From Nitrospira japonica (GTDB lineage: Bacteria > Nitrospirota > Nitrospiria > Nitrospirales > Nitrospiraceae): a stretch of 64,000 nucleotides of DNA. This document shows positions 17,200-25,535 of the stretch, piece after piece (positions within the stretch are counted from its first letter, which is position 1; each line of letters begins with the position of its first letter). The notes below the pieces were generated by a model that was not told the origin of the DNA, made no database searches, and saw only the letters and a program-made list of their open reading frames with translations. The stretch is taken from positions 2,234,876 through 2,298,875 of the forward strand of contig NZ_LT828648.1 in the NCBI RefSeq assembly GCF_900169565.1, read 5' to 3'. A program made the position numbers and the translations under genes.

Positions 17200-18515
17200 T
17201 GCATGGCCCGACTGTGTCAGAAGTGGCGCGGCACCGAATGCGACGAGTTTCCGTCCGCGTGTTGGCCTCCTTCTTTGCTCTGGTTCTGTCCGGGGTGACG
17301 GGATACGTCATTGACGCGAGGGCTGACGGACCGGTCCATGTTCCCTTCGAGCGATTGGAACATCTGGGCTTACGGGTGAAAGAAACGGAAGAGGCGATTG
17401 AGAAGACCATTGTGTCGAAATCCTTAGGTCTCAAGTTCTACGGATACCTCGAGGGTTCGTATACCCAGAATTTCAATAATCCATCCAACCGCATCAACCA
17501 GCTGCGAATTTTTGACGTGAATTCCAACGAATTTCGACCGAATCTTGCGCAGTTGGTGCTGGAGCGTGAAGCCAAGTCCGACGGTTCTGGGCTCGACCGG
17601 CTGGGAGGCAAGGTCAAGTTCAATGCCGGGCGCGATTCGGATTTCATCGGAGGCATGAATCTGAGCGATTGGGCGGATTTTCAGGAGGTCTATGCCCAAT
17701 ACATCGTACCGGTGGGTGCGGGTTTAGACATCAAGCTGGGTCAGGTGAACAGCCTGGTGGGGTATGAGGTCGTCGAAAGCCCCTATAATGGGAATTATTC
17801 ACGGTCATGGCTGTTCGGTCTCGGCCAGCCCTTTACAACTCGCGGTGTACGCGGCACCTATGCTTTCGACAAACATGTGTCCCTCTCTGTCGGTGTGATC
17901 GCGTTCATCAATTCGGCTCGCGCCAATACGCGATACGATCCCTTGACGGAAGCGGCATTGACGATCTCCCCCTCCGATCGTGTCACCCTGGTGCTCTACA
18001 ACCTGCTTGGACAAAGGCCGGGTGCCGTTGGCACGCCGGGAGGCATGCTCGTTCAGGTTGGTGGTTATCTCAGTCTGCACCTGACGGATCGGGCATCGGC
18101 TATCATCGAATCCTACTATGCGAATCAGGCTAACAGCAGCACAATCAGCCCCGCCGGCAACGCGCGGTGGAACGGAGTCGCAGGGTACTTGATCTACGAT
18201 ATGACCAAAGAATGGGGCATTCGTGTGCGAAGCGAGCTCTATGAAGATGCGGGAGGATTCACGACCTGTGAAGGAACGACAGCGTACCAACCAAGAGCGA
18301 ACGTCTGTTTCGGGGCCACGTCGACCACGTCGGCGCCTCCGGTCGGGCAGACCTTGTGGGAGGTGACGACGACGCTTCAATACAAACCGTTCAAGTCGTT
18401 GACGACCCGGTTGGAGTATCGGTACGACAAGTCCAATCAGCACGTCTTCCAGATTGGAGAACGAGCAGCCACTTACCAACCCACTCTCTCGCTGGACGTG
18501 ATCTATCTCTTTTAA
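17199..18515 (+). CDS. outer-membrane beta-barrel porin (BBP2/OmpL-like)
   Basis: 438 residues from ATG 17199, or 425 from ATG 17238 (MRRVSVRVLAS). A signal peptide ends near residue 43 (ARADG). The mature protein starts FYGYLEGSYTQNFNNPSN and contains the WADFQEVYAQYIVP and LGQVNSLVGYEVVESPYNGN blocks of the putative porin-2 (OmpL-like) family. It ends in a beta strand finishing VIYLF, typical of outer-membrane barrels. Substrate unknown; its place between the urt operon and the urease cluster makes a nitrogen solute possible but not shown. A weak 6-bp dyad (18525-18549) follows. Confidence 0.8.
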   Translation: MHGPTVSEVARHRMRRVSVRVLASFFALVLSGVTGYVIDARADGPVHVPFERLEHLGLRVKETEEAIEKTIVSKSLGLKFYGYLEGSYTQNFNNPSNRINQLRIFDVNSNEFRPNLAQLVLEREAKSDGSGLDRLGGKVKFNAGRDSDFIGGMNLSDWADFQEVYAQYIVPVGAGLDIKLGQVNSLVGYEVVESPYNGNYSRSWLFGLGQPFTTRGVRGTYAFDKHVSLSVGVIAFINSARANTRYDPLTEAALTISPSDRVTLVLYNLLGQRPGAVGTPGGMLVQVGGYLSLHLTDRASAIIESYYANQANSSTISPAGNARWNGVAGYLIYDMTKEWGIRVRSELYEDAGGFTTCEGTTAYQPRANVCFGATSTTSAPPVGQTLWEVTTTLQYKPFKSLTTRLEYRYDKSNQHVFQIGERAATYQPTLSLDVIYLF

Positions 18516-18578
18516 CCGTCAGATCAGTGGCGTAGACAGCGAACCACTGTTCTGGGCCGGAAGGCGGTAGGGAATACG

Positions 18579-19493
18579 TCATCGCCATGCGGATTTTGGC
18601 TGGACGGACGCTCCGGTCACCGTTCGGCGGACAATGGACCAGAACTCCCGGACCCGGGCCTGCACCGGTTCGGATTCCTGGCCGAGGACTTTAAAGACCA
18701 GACCGGCGTCGTTGGGAAGTCGTGACGCACCGGCGGCCCACTGTTCCTCCCGATTCACGATCGCGGGCACCTGGCTGAAGACCGCGTCCGCGTGGTGCCG
18801 GGGCGTCAGCAACAGCACGTTGGCAAACACGTCGTACGCGCCCATGACTCCCACCTGCCGCACGTCGTGCACGCGGGGTTCGATGACGAACTTCTCGGTG
18901 AACAACTCGGTGCCGTCGGGTCGTTGTCCCCGGACGGTGGAAGAGAGCACGTCGTACTGAAACAACTCTCCCTCATTGTGGTGCTTGCGTCCCCCCATCA
19001 AGATCTCCGAATAGAGCGCCGTGGCGGTGGGATGCACGTCCATGCGCGTGAAGGCGGCGAAACGGGCCTGCGCATGGGGGATGATCGGGTCGGGGAGATA
19101 TTCCAGGTAGGCGTTCTCGCCCAATACGATGCGTTGTGTCTGGGCGGCATAGTTGGCATCCATCGAATGGATCTTGGTGGCGGCTTGCGTTGTGATGTGC
19201 GCCCGCGCGTCGGGCGCGAGGTCGATTTCAATGTTGAATCGGTCGCCTTGCAGGATGCTGCCGGTGGTCGTGATCATGAACACGCATGGCAGGTCGGGGA
19301 GCGCCTCGTCCCAGTACAGCGCCTGCTGCACGAGAAGCGGAGCACGCCGATCGAGATGCGCCAGGACGGTGCGATCCCCCCGGCGTTCGAAACCGAGACG
19401 CAGGAATGCATTCTTGCCCACGGCGCCGCTCGGCATCTGCGAGGGCTCATCCTGAAACGAGGTTAATTCGGGCAGGTGACGAAACGCGGTCAT
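18579..19493 (-). CDS. ureD: urease accessory protein UreD
   Basis: 304 residues from the ATG at 19493, which overlaps the ureG stop by four bases; the longer frame upstream is not needed. UreD (UreH) binds the urease apoprotein and scaffolds UreF and UreG for nickel insertion. Conserved UreD blocks are [13 protein letters not shown] and the [21 protein letters not shown] region. Last gene of the minus-strand urease cluster. Confidence 0.92.
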   Translation of the reverse strand: MTAFRHLPELTSFQDEPSQMPSGAVGKNAFLRLGFERRGDRTVLAHLDRRAPLLVQQALYWDEALPDLPCVFMITTTGSILQGDRFNIEIDLAPDARAHITTQAATKIHSMDANYAAQTQRIVLGENAYLEYLPDPIIPHAQARFAAFTRMDVHPTATALYSEILMGGRKHHNEGELFQYDVLSSTVRGQRPDGTELFTEKFVIEPRVHDVRQVGVMGAYDVFANVLLLTPRHHADAVFSQVPAIVNREEQWAAGASRLPNDAGLVFKVLGQESEPVQARVREFWSIVRRTVTGASVQPKSAWR

Positions 19494-20128
19494 GTGTGCG
19501 TCTTGCCGAACGTCATGTCGAACAGCACATTCTGCTGGATGAGTGTGACCAGGTCCATGATGCCTTCGCCGGTCTTGCAATTCGTGAAGACGAAGGGCTT
19601 CTCGCCCCGCATCATTTTTGAATCTTTGTCCATCACCTGCAGGCTCGCGCCCACGTAGGGAGCGAGGTCGGTCTTGTTGATGACCAAAATATCGGACTGG
19701 GAAATGCCGGGGCCGTTTTTCCGTGGAATCTTGTCGCCCGCGGCGACGTCGATCACATAAATAAAGAAATCGACCAATGCGGGACTGAAGGTCAGGGTGA
19801 GATTGTCGCCGCCGCTCTCGATGAGCACGAAATCGCTGTCGGGGAAGCGGGATTCCATGTCTTCCACGGCCGCAAGATTCATGCTGGGATCCTCGCGCAC
19901 GGCCGTATGCGGACAGGCCCCGGTTTCCACTCCGATAATCCGCTCCTCGAGCAGGATGCCTTTCAGGGTGCGCTGGACGTGCTTGGCATCTTCCGTCGTG
20001 ACGATATCATTGGTAATGATCAGGACCTTGACGCCCATGTTGACGAAGATGGGCGTCATGGCTTCGATGATGGCGGTCTTTCCGGATCCAACCGGGCCGC
20101 CTACGCCGATTCGTGTGATTTTCTTCAT
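19490..20128 (-). CDS. ureG: urease accessory GTPase UreG
   Basis: 212 residues. The P-loop [10 protein letters not shown] is at the N-terminus, followed by the metal-binding CPH motif ([13 protein letters not shown]), [17 protein letters not shown], and the guanine-specificity motif [10 protein letters not shown]. UreG hydrolyses GTP to deliver nickel to urease. It is preceded by ureF and overlaps ureD. Confidence 0.95.
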   Translation of the reverse strand: MKKITRIGVGGPVGSGKTAIIEAMTPIFVNMGVKVLIITNDIVTTEDAKHVQRTLKGILLEERIIGVETGACPHTAVREDPSMNLAAVEDMESRFPDSDFVLIESGGDNLTLTFSPALVDFFIYVIDVAAGDKIPRKNGPGISQSDILVINKTDLAPYVGASLQVMDKDSKMMRGEKPFVFTNCKTGEGIMDLVTLIQQNVLFDMTFGKTHT

Positions 20129-20146
20129 GATGCGCCTTATGGAGGG

Positions 20147-20926
20147 TTAGTTCATGAACATTCGCACGTGCGCCTTCACGTGCGCCGCCGCCATGACATC
20201 GAGCGAAGGTGAAAATGTCGCCATGTCGTCGAGCGTGGCCCCCGAGACGCGCGCGTATTCCGCTTCCGCCGTCGCGTTGACCTCGAAGAGAATGGATTGC
20301 GCGTCCAGATGATGAATCTTCATCAAGCGCAATGACGCGCTCACGATCATGCTGGCCGTCCCGTACTGGTGCGCGGCGAAGGCATCGTGCTCGGGCAGGT
20401 TCAGTTCGGCGAACAGAAGCCCGAGACAGACCGGATAGGTGCCGGGTGTTTCTTTGCGTTCGATGTGCCCCAACCAGTTCGTCACGAGCGGCGTTCGGTT
20501 CAGATGGCTCGACAGTTCAGCCAGCTTCTTTCCCATTCGCACGCTCATGGTCCTCATCTCTTCGTTGATCTTGCGGTTGAAGAGGGCGGTGTCGGCTCGC
20601 AGCGCGTCACGCAGGTCATGCGCGCGGGCCGCTCGGTGCGCCGCCAACAAGGCGATGGCATCCGAGGAGGCCGATTGGCGGGTGGCGGTCATGACGAATT
20701 GGCGCAGGGTCTCGAGGTCGCGAACAAACTGGAGTTGAATGGCGGATTCCAGCCCGTTTGAAAAAGAAAACGCCCCGACCGGCACGACCGAGTCTCCAAA
20801 CTGCAGGACGCGCATCAACTCGGTGATCGTGAGCCGTAAATCCCGGCCGGGGACGGTCGAAGACGGAGAGTGGGTTGGCTGAGCATGCCCGGGAGAATCG
20901 GGGCCAGGCGCGTGCTTAATGGGCAT
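20147..20926 (-). CDS. ureF: urease accessory protein UreF
   Basis: 259 residues from ATG 20926, which overlaps the end of ureE by 11 bases; the upstream extension of this frame only reads the histidine-rich ureE tail out of frame. UreF is the GTPase regulator in the UreDFG complex. The family block LMRVLQFGDSVVPVGAFSFSNGLE is present near residues 40-65. Its N-terminal 40 residues are proline-rich and unusually long. Confidence 0.9.
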   Translation of the reverse strand: MPIKHAPGPDSPGHAQPTHSPSSTVPGRDLRLTITELMRVLQFGDSVVPVGAFSFSNGLESAIQLQFVRDLETLRQFVMTATRQSASSDAIALLAAHRAARAHDLRDALRADTALFNRKINEEMRTMSVRMGKKLAELSSHLNRTPLVTNWLGHIERKETPGTYPVCLGLLFAELNLPEHDAFAAHQYGTASMIVSASLRLMKIHHLDAQSILFEVNATAEAEYARVSGATLDDMATFSPSLDVMAAAHVKAHVRMFMN

Positions 20927-21536
20927 GATCGTGCGGATGCCCGTGTCCGTGCGGGTGAGCATGGTCATGCGAATGATCGTGCCCGTCTTCGTGAGAGTGA
21001 ACCGGTCCCTCTGCTCCGCCGAACAGGCGACGGGATTCATGGGGGGCGAGATAGGGAATGACCTCGGATCCGGGAACAAAGTGATACGTGATCCCGCGAA
21101 AGGCATGCGTCTTCATGACAGAGGCCATGACTTTCTGATCAACCGTCAGAGGAACATAGATGCGATCGCCCTTGACCACCGCCGGCCAGTGCTGATTGCC
21201 CAGGGCATGGCCCAATTCCACGCAGGTGCGAATCAGGATGTCCGATGCATGCGTCTGCAGCGCGGTCAATTCGACCACCATCACGTCTTTGAGACTGACC
21301 CGAGCGACGATAGCGGCCTGTCGCGATTCCTCCCACATCAGCACGTCGCCGTCGCGCAGGAGGATGCCGCGGGGCAACGAGATGGCCACGTCGACACCGT
21401 TCTGACTCAGCTTCCGCAGGCGGCTCTTTTGCGCCTCCCACTGATCGAGCGCCAGCCAGTCCAGCGTTGCGTGCTGCAGGCGTGCGCTCCATGCGCTTTC
21501 GTGAATGTTGCCGATGATGGCTTCGATGACAAGCAT
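20916..21536 (-). CDS. ureE: urease nickel metallochaperone UreE
   Basis: 206 residues. The UreE N- and C-domains cover about 1-150, and the protein ends in a 27-residue histidine/aspartate-rich tail of HDHSHDHAHPHGHGHP type that can store nickel. It passes nickel to UreG. The start lies 17 bases downstream of the ureC stop. Confidence 0.93.
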   Translation of the reverse strand: MLVIEAIIGNIHESAWSARLQHATLDWLALDQWEAQKSRLRKLSQNGVDVAISLPRGILLRDGDVLMWEESRQAAIVARVSLKDVMVVELTALQTHASDILIRTCVELGHALGNQHWPAVVKGDRIYVPLTVDQKVMASVMKTHAFRGITYHFVPGSEVIPYLAPHESRRLFGGAEGPVHSHEDGHDHSHDHAHPHGHGHPHDHAH

Positions 21537-21553
21537 AGGAGTGATATGGCGGC

Positions 21554-23272
21554 TCAGCTGAAAAAGTACAGCTGGTTCAGGGAGATGGATGTTGCCGGTT
21601 TGACGGTCGCGTGGACCCCGTCCACCTTGACGGCAAACGTTTCAGGATTCACCTCGATTTTCGGCGTCAGTCCGTTGCGAACCATGTCACGCTTCGTAAT
21701 CGTGCGTGTGCCGTAGACCGGCATGACTTTGCGCTTCAGGTCCAGCTTCTCCGCGATCCCGTTGTCATAGGCGGCCCGCGAGACGAAGCTGATGCAGGTC
21801 TCGGGCAGGGCCCTGCCGAACGCACCGAACATCGGACGGTAGGTCACCGGCTGAGGCGTCGGCAGGGACGCGTTCGGATCCCCCATGATCGACCAGTTGA
21901 TCAGGCCGCCTTTGATGACCATCTTGGGTTTGGCGCCGAACATGGCCGGTTCCCACAGGACAAGATCGGCCATTTTCCCCGGAGTGATCGAGCCCACGAC
22001 GTGGGAAATGCCCTGGGTGATCGCCGGATTGATCGTCACCTTCGCCACGTAGCGCAAGACACGGAAGTTGTCGTTATTCGGAGCATCCTCCGGCAGCTTG
22101 CCGAGGCCCTTTTTCATCGCATCCGCCGTCTGCATCGCACGGAGCCAGTTCTCACCCACGCGGCCCATGGCCTGCGAGTCGCTCGAAAACATGGAGATCA
22201 CGCCCATGTCGTGGAGGACGTTTTCGGCGGCGATCGTCTCGGGTCTGACCCGGCTCTCGGCAAACGCCACGTCCGACGGCACCTTGGGATTGAGATTGTG
22301 GCAGACCATGATCATGTCGAACAATTCCGCCATCGTGTTGATTCCGTAGGGCAGGGTCGGATTCGTGGAGCTGGGCAACACGTTGAGTTCGCCCGCCACC
22401 TTGATGATGTCGGGCGCGTGGCCGCCTCCGGCGCCTTCGGTGTGATAGGTGTGGATCGTGCGGCCTTCGAAGGCTGCGATGGTGTCTTCGACAAACCCGC
22501 CCTCATTGAGGGTGTCGGTGTGGATGCAGACCTGCACATCCATGTCGTCGGCGACCGAGAGGCTGGCTCGAATCGTGGACGGGGTGGTTCCCCAATCTTC
22601 GTGGATCTTGAAGCCAGCGGCGCCTGCCAATACCTGCTCCACCAGCGGCGCCTTGCCCGAACAATTGCCCTTGCCGAGAAATCCGAAGTTGATCGGCAAC
22701 CCCTCGACCGCCCGAAGCATCATCTCCATGTTCCACCGTCCGGAGGTGATGGTCGTGCCGTTCGTGCCGTCGGTCGGCCCGATGCCGCCGCCGAAGAAGG
22801 TGGTCACGCCGTTGCTCAATGCGGCATAGACCTGCTGCGGAGAGATCATATGGATGTGTCCGTCGTTCCCGCCCGCGGTCAGAATCAAGTGCTCGGCGGT
22901 GATGGCATCGGTGGCGGGGCCGACCGTGAGTCCGGGCGTCACGCCGTCCATGGTGCCGGGGTTGCCGGCCTTGCCCACGCCGACGATCTTGCCGTCCTTG
23001 ATGCCGACATCGGCCTTGACGATCCCCAGCAACGCATCCACCACCGTCACGTTGGTGATCACCAGGTCGAGCGCGCCCCCTTCGCTCGTGAGCTGGTTGT
23101 CCATTCCCATCCCGTCGCGCAATGTCTTGCCGCCGCCGTAGATGGCCTCATCACCATACACCCGCAGATCCTTCTCGATCTCGATATACAGGTCGGTATC
23201 ACCCAGGCGAATCTTGTCTCCGACGGTCGGTCCGAACAGACTCGCGTTCTCCTTCCGAGATATCTGTGACAT
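21554..23272 (-). CDS. ureC: urease subunit alpha
   Basis: 572 residues, normal length. It holds the dinickel site that hydrolyses urea to ammonia and carbamate. The carbamylated lysine lies in [14 protein letters not shown], nickel ligand histidines in [12 protein letters not shown] and [10 protein letters not shown], and the mobile flap in [20 protein letters not shown]. The catalytic flap histidine is kept, while the adjacent second histidine of many enzymes is asparagine here. Residues [12 protein letters not shown] are also standard. Confidence 0.97.
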   Translation of the reverse strand: MSQISRKENASLFGPTVGDKIRLGDTDLYIEIEKDLRVYGDEAIYGGGKTLRDGMGMDNQLTSEGGALDLVITNVTVVDALLGIVKADVGIKDGKIVGVGKAGNPGTMDGVTPGLTVGPATDAITAEHLILTAGGNDGHIHMISPQQVYAALSNGVTTFFGGGIGPTDGTNGTTITSGRWNMEMMLRAVEGLPINFGFLGKGNCSGKAPLVEQVLAGAAGFKIHEDWGTTPSTIRASLSVADDMDVQVCIHTDTLNEGGFVEDTIAAFEGRTIHTYHTEGAGGGHAPDIIKVAGELNVLPSSTNPTLPYGINTMAELFDMIMVCHNLNPKVPSDVAFAESRVRPETIAAENVLHDMGVISMFSSDSQAMGRVGENWLRAMQTADAMKKGLGKLPEDAPNNDNFRVLRYVAKVTINPAITQGISHVVGSITPGKMADLVLWEPAMFGAKPKMVIKGGLINWSIMGDPNASLPTPQPVTYRPMFGAFGRALPETCISFVSRAAYDNGIAEKLDLKRKVMPVYGTRTITKRDMVRNGLTPKIEVNPETFAVKVDGVHATVKPATSISLNQLYFFS

Positions 23273-23331
23273 GCGTCTATCCTCTTTCTCGGCCCTCGCG
23301 GCCGATTAGTATCCCGTGCCGGCGTGTCTCA

Positions 23332-23763
23332 TCAGGGCTTCTTGTTCTTCGATTTGAAGCCGCGTTCGTTGGCGCGCTCCAATCCCTTGTCGAGATTCGG
23401 CCTGTAGCCGGGGGTGGGGCCGGCGCCGGTCCAGCCGTCTACCAGATTGTTGAATCCGTGGATCCGTTGCTTGCCTCCGAACGGGACGAGCGTCACTTCC
23501 TTCTCGTCGCCCGGCTCAAAACGCAAACCTGTCGATGCCGGAATGTCCAATCGCTGCCCAAATGCCGCTTTCCGGTCGAATTCCAGGGCGCGATTGACCT
23601 CGAAGAAATGAAAATGAGAGCCCACTTGGATGGGGCGGTCGCCGGTATTGCGCACCTTGATCTTGACGGTCGGCCGTCCCGCGTTGATTTCAATCGGTTT
23701 GTCGGAAAGGACATAGCCGCCGACAGGCGTCTTGGCCGAGGCGGGTGGTTTTTGCGTAGCCAT
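23332..23763 (-). CDS. ureB: urease subunit beta
   Basis: 143 residues from ATG 23763, with GAGGAGCAAGGAAG upstream. The conserved block [20 protein letters not shown] is present. It has a longer charged C-terminal tail ([15 protein letters not shown]) than the roughly 100-residue Klebsiella subunit. Lies between ureA and ureC. Confidence 0.95.
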   Translation of the reverse strand: MATQKPPASAKTPVGGYVLSDKPIEINAGRPTVKIKVRNTGDRPIQVGSHFHFFEVNRALEFDRKAAFGQRLDIPASTGLRFEPGDEKEVTLVPFGGKQRIHGFNNLVDGWTGAGPTPGYRPNLDKGLERANERGFKSKNKKP

Positions 23764-23814
23764 CTTCCTTGCTCCTCTGTGGGGTTGAACGTGCGTGCGG
23801 CAAAGTCTTTCCAA

Positions 23815-24117
23815 TTACTGGATCGGCCCGTGAACGGTCACCAGGCGGCTGCCGTCCGTGAACACGGCTTCCAACTGGACCAATGGGATCATCTCGGCCA
23901 CGCCCTCCATGACGTCATCCCGCGTCAACGTTGACCGGGCTTCCTTCATTACCTGCTCGAGCGACTTGCCTTCTCTCGCGCCGTCTAGGGCGGAGGCGGT
24001 AATCACCGCCACCGCTTCCGGGTGATTCAGCTTCAAGCCTTTCGCTTTCCGCTTCAGAGCGACCTCGGCCATCATGTAGATCAGCAACTTGTCCATTTCT
24101 CTGGGCGTGAGATGCAT
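23815..24117 (-). CDS. ureA: urease subunit gamma
   Basis: 100 residues from ATG 24117, the standard UreA size, beginning [15 protein letters not shown]. The family block [13 protein letters not shown] is present. Preceded by the urea channel gene after about 70 bases, probably in one transcript. Confidence 0.96.
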   Translation of the reverse strand: MHLTPREMDKLLIYMMAEVALKRKAKGLKLNHPEAVAVITASALDGAREGKSLEQVMKEARSTLTRDDVMEGVAEMIPLVQLEAVFTDGSRLVTVHGPIQ

Positions 24118-24187
24118 GGGCGACTCCTTTACGAATGATGTCCCGAGACGGGACGGATAGCAGTCTGAGACAGGGTCTCCTGGTCGG

Positions 24188-25270
24188 TTACTTTCGTTGG
24201 CGCTCTCGATACCTGCGCAGGTTGTCCTCCGGCGTCGTGGCATCAGCCGGCGCGACTGGAATCAAACCTGGGAGGCCATTCATCGCGAGGAGCATCAGCC
24301 AGGTCACGAAGACAAAGGCGGAGGTCAAAACCGGCATACCGGACGGCTCCAAAAAGACGCCGAGCGAAGCCCAGACGCGCGCCGTGACCAAGACGCCGAT
24401 AACTGTATAGATGAAGCTCTGCCAGTTCAAGACGAGAAACATGCCGCCGAGCGCCATGGCCGTCAGCGCGGCGTTATAACCGAACAGGCCGTCGCGGATG
24501 GCCTCGTCATGGGCTCCATAGAACATCGCCGTGACGACGGCCAAGGTCGATCCCATGAGCGCCATGGCGGCGCCGATTCGGGTGTTGATCGCGATTCCGA
24601 TCAGAATGACGATGCCGGTCACCCAGTTGTCCTGGAAAAAGATTTCGGCGATGCCCATCGTGATGCCGTGAAACCAGGTGATGCCGGTATAGTCCGGCCT
24701 TGGACCTGTAAAGTCCGATGGTGAGGTCGGCTTGAGCGCATTGGAGACGTCGATCGTCGTGAACGAGAACAAGGCGCCGAGAAAGAACCAGGTGGCCAGC
24801 ACGAACGGCATCGTCAGCCCCGGCACTTTATGGGGACCGAGTATGGCTCCGAAAGCGGGGACGATCACGGCCGTGAAGGCCGCACAGAGCACGATGTAAA
24901 GCCCGAGATAGAGATTGGGCGGCGCGCCCGTCGTGAAGTTGGGGCTCGTGTAGGCGACGAGTGCAATGGCGATCAAGGCTCCATTGAATCCGAAGAGCCC
25001 GTCCTTGATCATGCCTTTGTCCGCCTTGAAAAACAGCGCGGTCGCCGTGCTGATGATTGTTCCGAGCAGGCATACGGTGCCGTAGATCCAGGAATTGTAG
25101 AAAATCCCGGCGAGAATCACGGCTCCCGAGAGCGGATTGTTCTGGAAGACCACCTGGCCGATGCCTCGCAAGACCCAGTCAAGGAACCCGAATGACGGAT
25201 GGTCTCGAAACTGGTCTTGAAAGGCAGTCGATGCCACGGAGCCTCCTCTGGGCTTTTTTGACGAGCCCAT
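24188..25270 (-). CDS. utp: urea transporter, UT (SLC14) family
   Basis: 360 residues with about ten membrane helices arranged as two homologous halves. The two UT signature loops are visible as [11 protein letters not shown] (first half) and [14 protein letters not shown] (second half), and each half has a GLFGFNGAL / GLFGYNAAL repeat. UT proteins are passive urea channels, so this complements the energy-dependent Urt system. First gene of the minus-strand urease transcript. Confidence 0.92.
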   Translation of the reverse strand: MGSSKKPRGGSVASTAFQDQFRDHPSFGFLDWVLRGIGQVVFQNNPLSGAVILAGIFYNSWIYGTVCLLGTIISTATALFFKADKGMIKDGLFGFNGALIAIALVAYTSPNFTTGAPPNLYLGLYIVLCAAFTAVIVPAFGAILGPHKVPGLTMPFVLATWFFLGALFSFTTIDVSNALKPTSPSDFTGPRPDYTGITWFHGITMGIAEIFFQDNWVTGIVILIGIAINTRIGAAMALMGSTLAVVTAMFYGAHDEAIRDGLFGYNAALTAMALGGMFLVLNWQSFIYTVIGVLVTARVWASLGVFLEPSGMPVLTSAFVFVTWLMLLAMNGLPGLIPVAPADATTPEDNLRRYRERQRK

Positions 25271-25287
25271 CTCTCTTCGCCGGGTCG

Positions 25288-25316
25288 ATTCTAGCCAATC
25301 GATAGGGGCGCAGTAA
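25288..25316 (-). promoter_or_regulatory. promoter of the utp-urease transcript
   Basis: Read on the minus strand, TTACTG (25316-25311) and TAGAAT (25293-25288) are 17 bases apart, placing the start near 25281, only about ten bases before the utp ATG, with GAAGAGAG as ribosome site. No two-hairpin leader fits in this short untranslated region. Confidence 0.55.
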
Positions 25317-25327
25317 CTGTTAATTTT

Positions 25328-25341
25328 GACAGGCCTGTCAC
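25328..25341. promoter_or_regulatory. 14-bp perfect palindrome, candidate operator
   Basis: TGACAGGCCTGTCA lies between the divergent utp-urease promoter and the nadE-amtB-gln leader promoter, centred about 53 bases upstream of the inferred utp start. Position and symmetry suit a dimeric activator or repressor. The regulator is unknown. Confidence 0.45.
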
Positions 25342-25387
25342 CTCATCGGTCTGCGAGATACCGAGCGGTGTGCAGCGAGGATACCGT

Positions 25388-25417
25388 TTGACAGGTCGAA
25401 GGGTCGAATGGTACCGT
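25388..25417 (+). promoter_or_regulatory. promoter of the nadE-amtB-gln leader
   Basis: TTGACA at 25388-25393 with a poor -10 (TACCGT, 25412-25417) 18 bases away. The weak -10 suggests help from an activator. The -35 context TTGACAGGT is the same as at leader A. Confidence 0.45.
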
Positions 25418-25431
25418 GGCGCCAGTTTTTC

Positions 25432-25522
25432 GGAGACAACGGAGTCTCCAAATCGGACTTTCTCGAACACAGGACAATGACGTCCTCGATCCCGCCCCCA
25501 GGGGTTGAGGGCGTTTTTTTTT
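25432..25522 (+). promoter_or_regulatory. ANTAR-type antitermination leader B (nadE-amtB-glnB-glnD-glnA)
   Basis: P1 is GGAGAC (25432-25437) and GTCTCC (25444-25449) around the loop AACGGA. P2 is AGGAC (25471-25475) and GTCCT (25482-25486) around AATGAC. Both loops have A1 and G4. The P2 3' arm is contained in the 5' arm of the terminator (25480-25493), so the two are exclusive. Controls entry into nadE and the gln genes by inference. Confidence 0.82.
25480..25522 (+). terminator. conditional terminator in leader B
   Basis: Bases 25480-25493 pair at all 14 positions (three G-U) with 25501-25514 around a seven-base loop, and a run of nine T follows (25514-25522). The nadE ATG is 13 bases later, so termination would prevent any nadE translation. 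Confidence 0.83.
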
Positions 25523-25535
25523 GGGAATTGACCGG

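Noticed and set aside
20926-21106. Sixty-codon N-terminal extension of ureF
   Set aside because: It overlaps the histidine-rich end of ureE in another frame and has no ribosome site; the ATG at 20926 gives a normal start.
21611-23269. 552-codon open frame on the plus strand opposite ureC
   Set aside because: It is antisense to a full, well-conserved urease alpha gene and its protein is rich in His, Arg and Asp without recognisable domains; such long shadow frames are expected at this GC content. The same holds for 25338-27320, 29485-31674 and 32016-33395 on the minus strand.
25432-25522. Glutamine riboswitch or other metabolite riboswitch upstream of the nitrogen genes
   Set aside because: No junction or pseudoknot core is visible; the only conserved parts are paired hexaloops and a terminator, which fit protein-dependent antitermination better.
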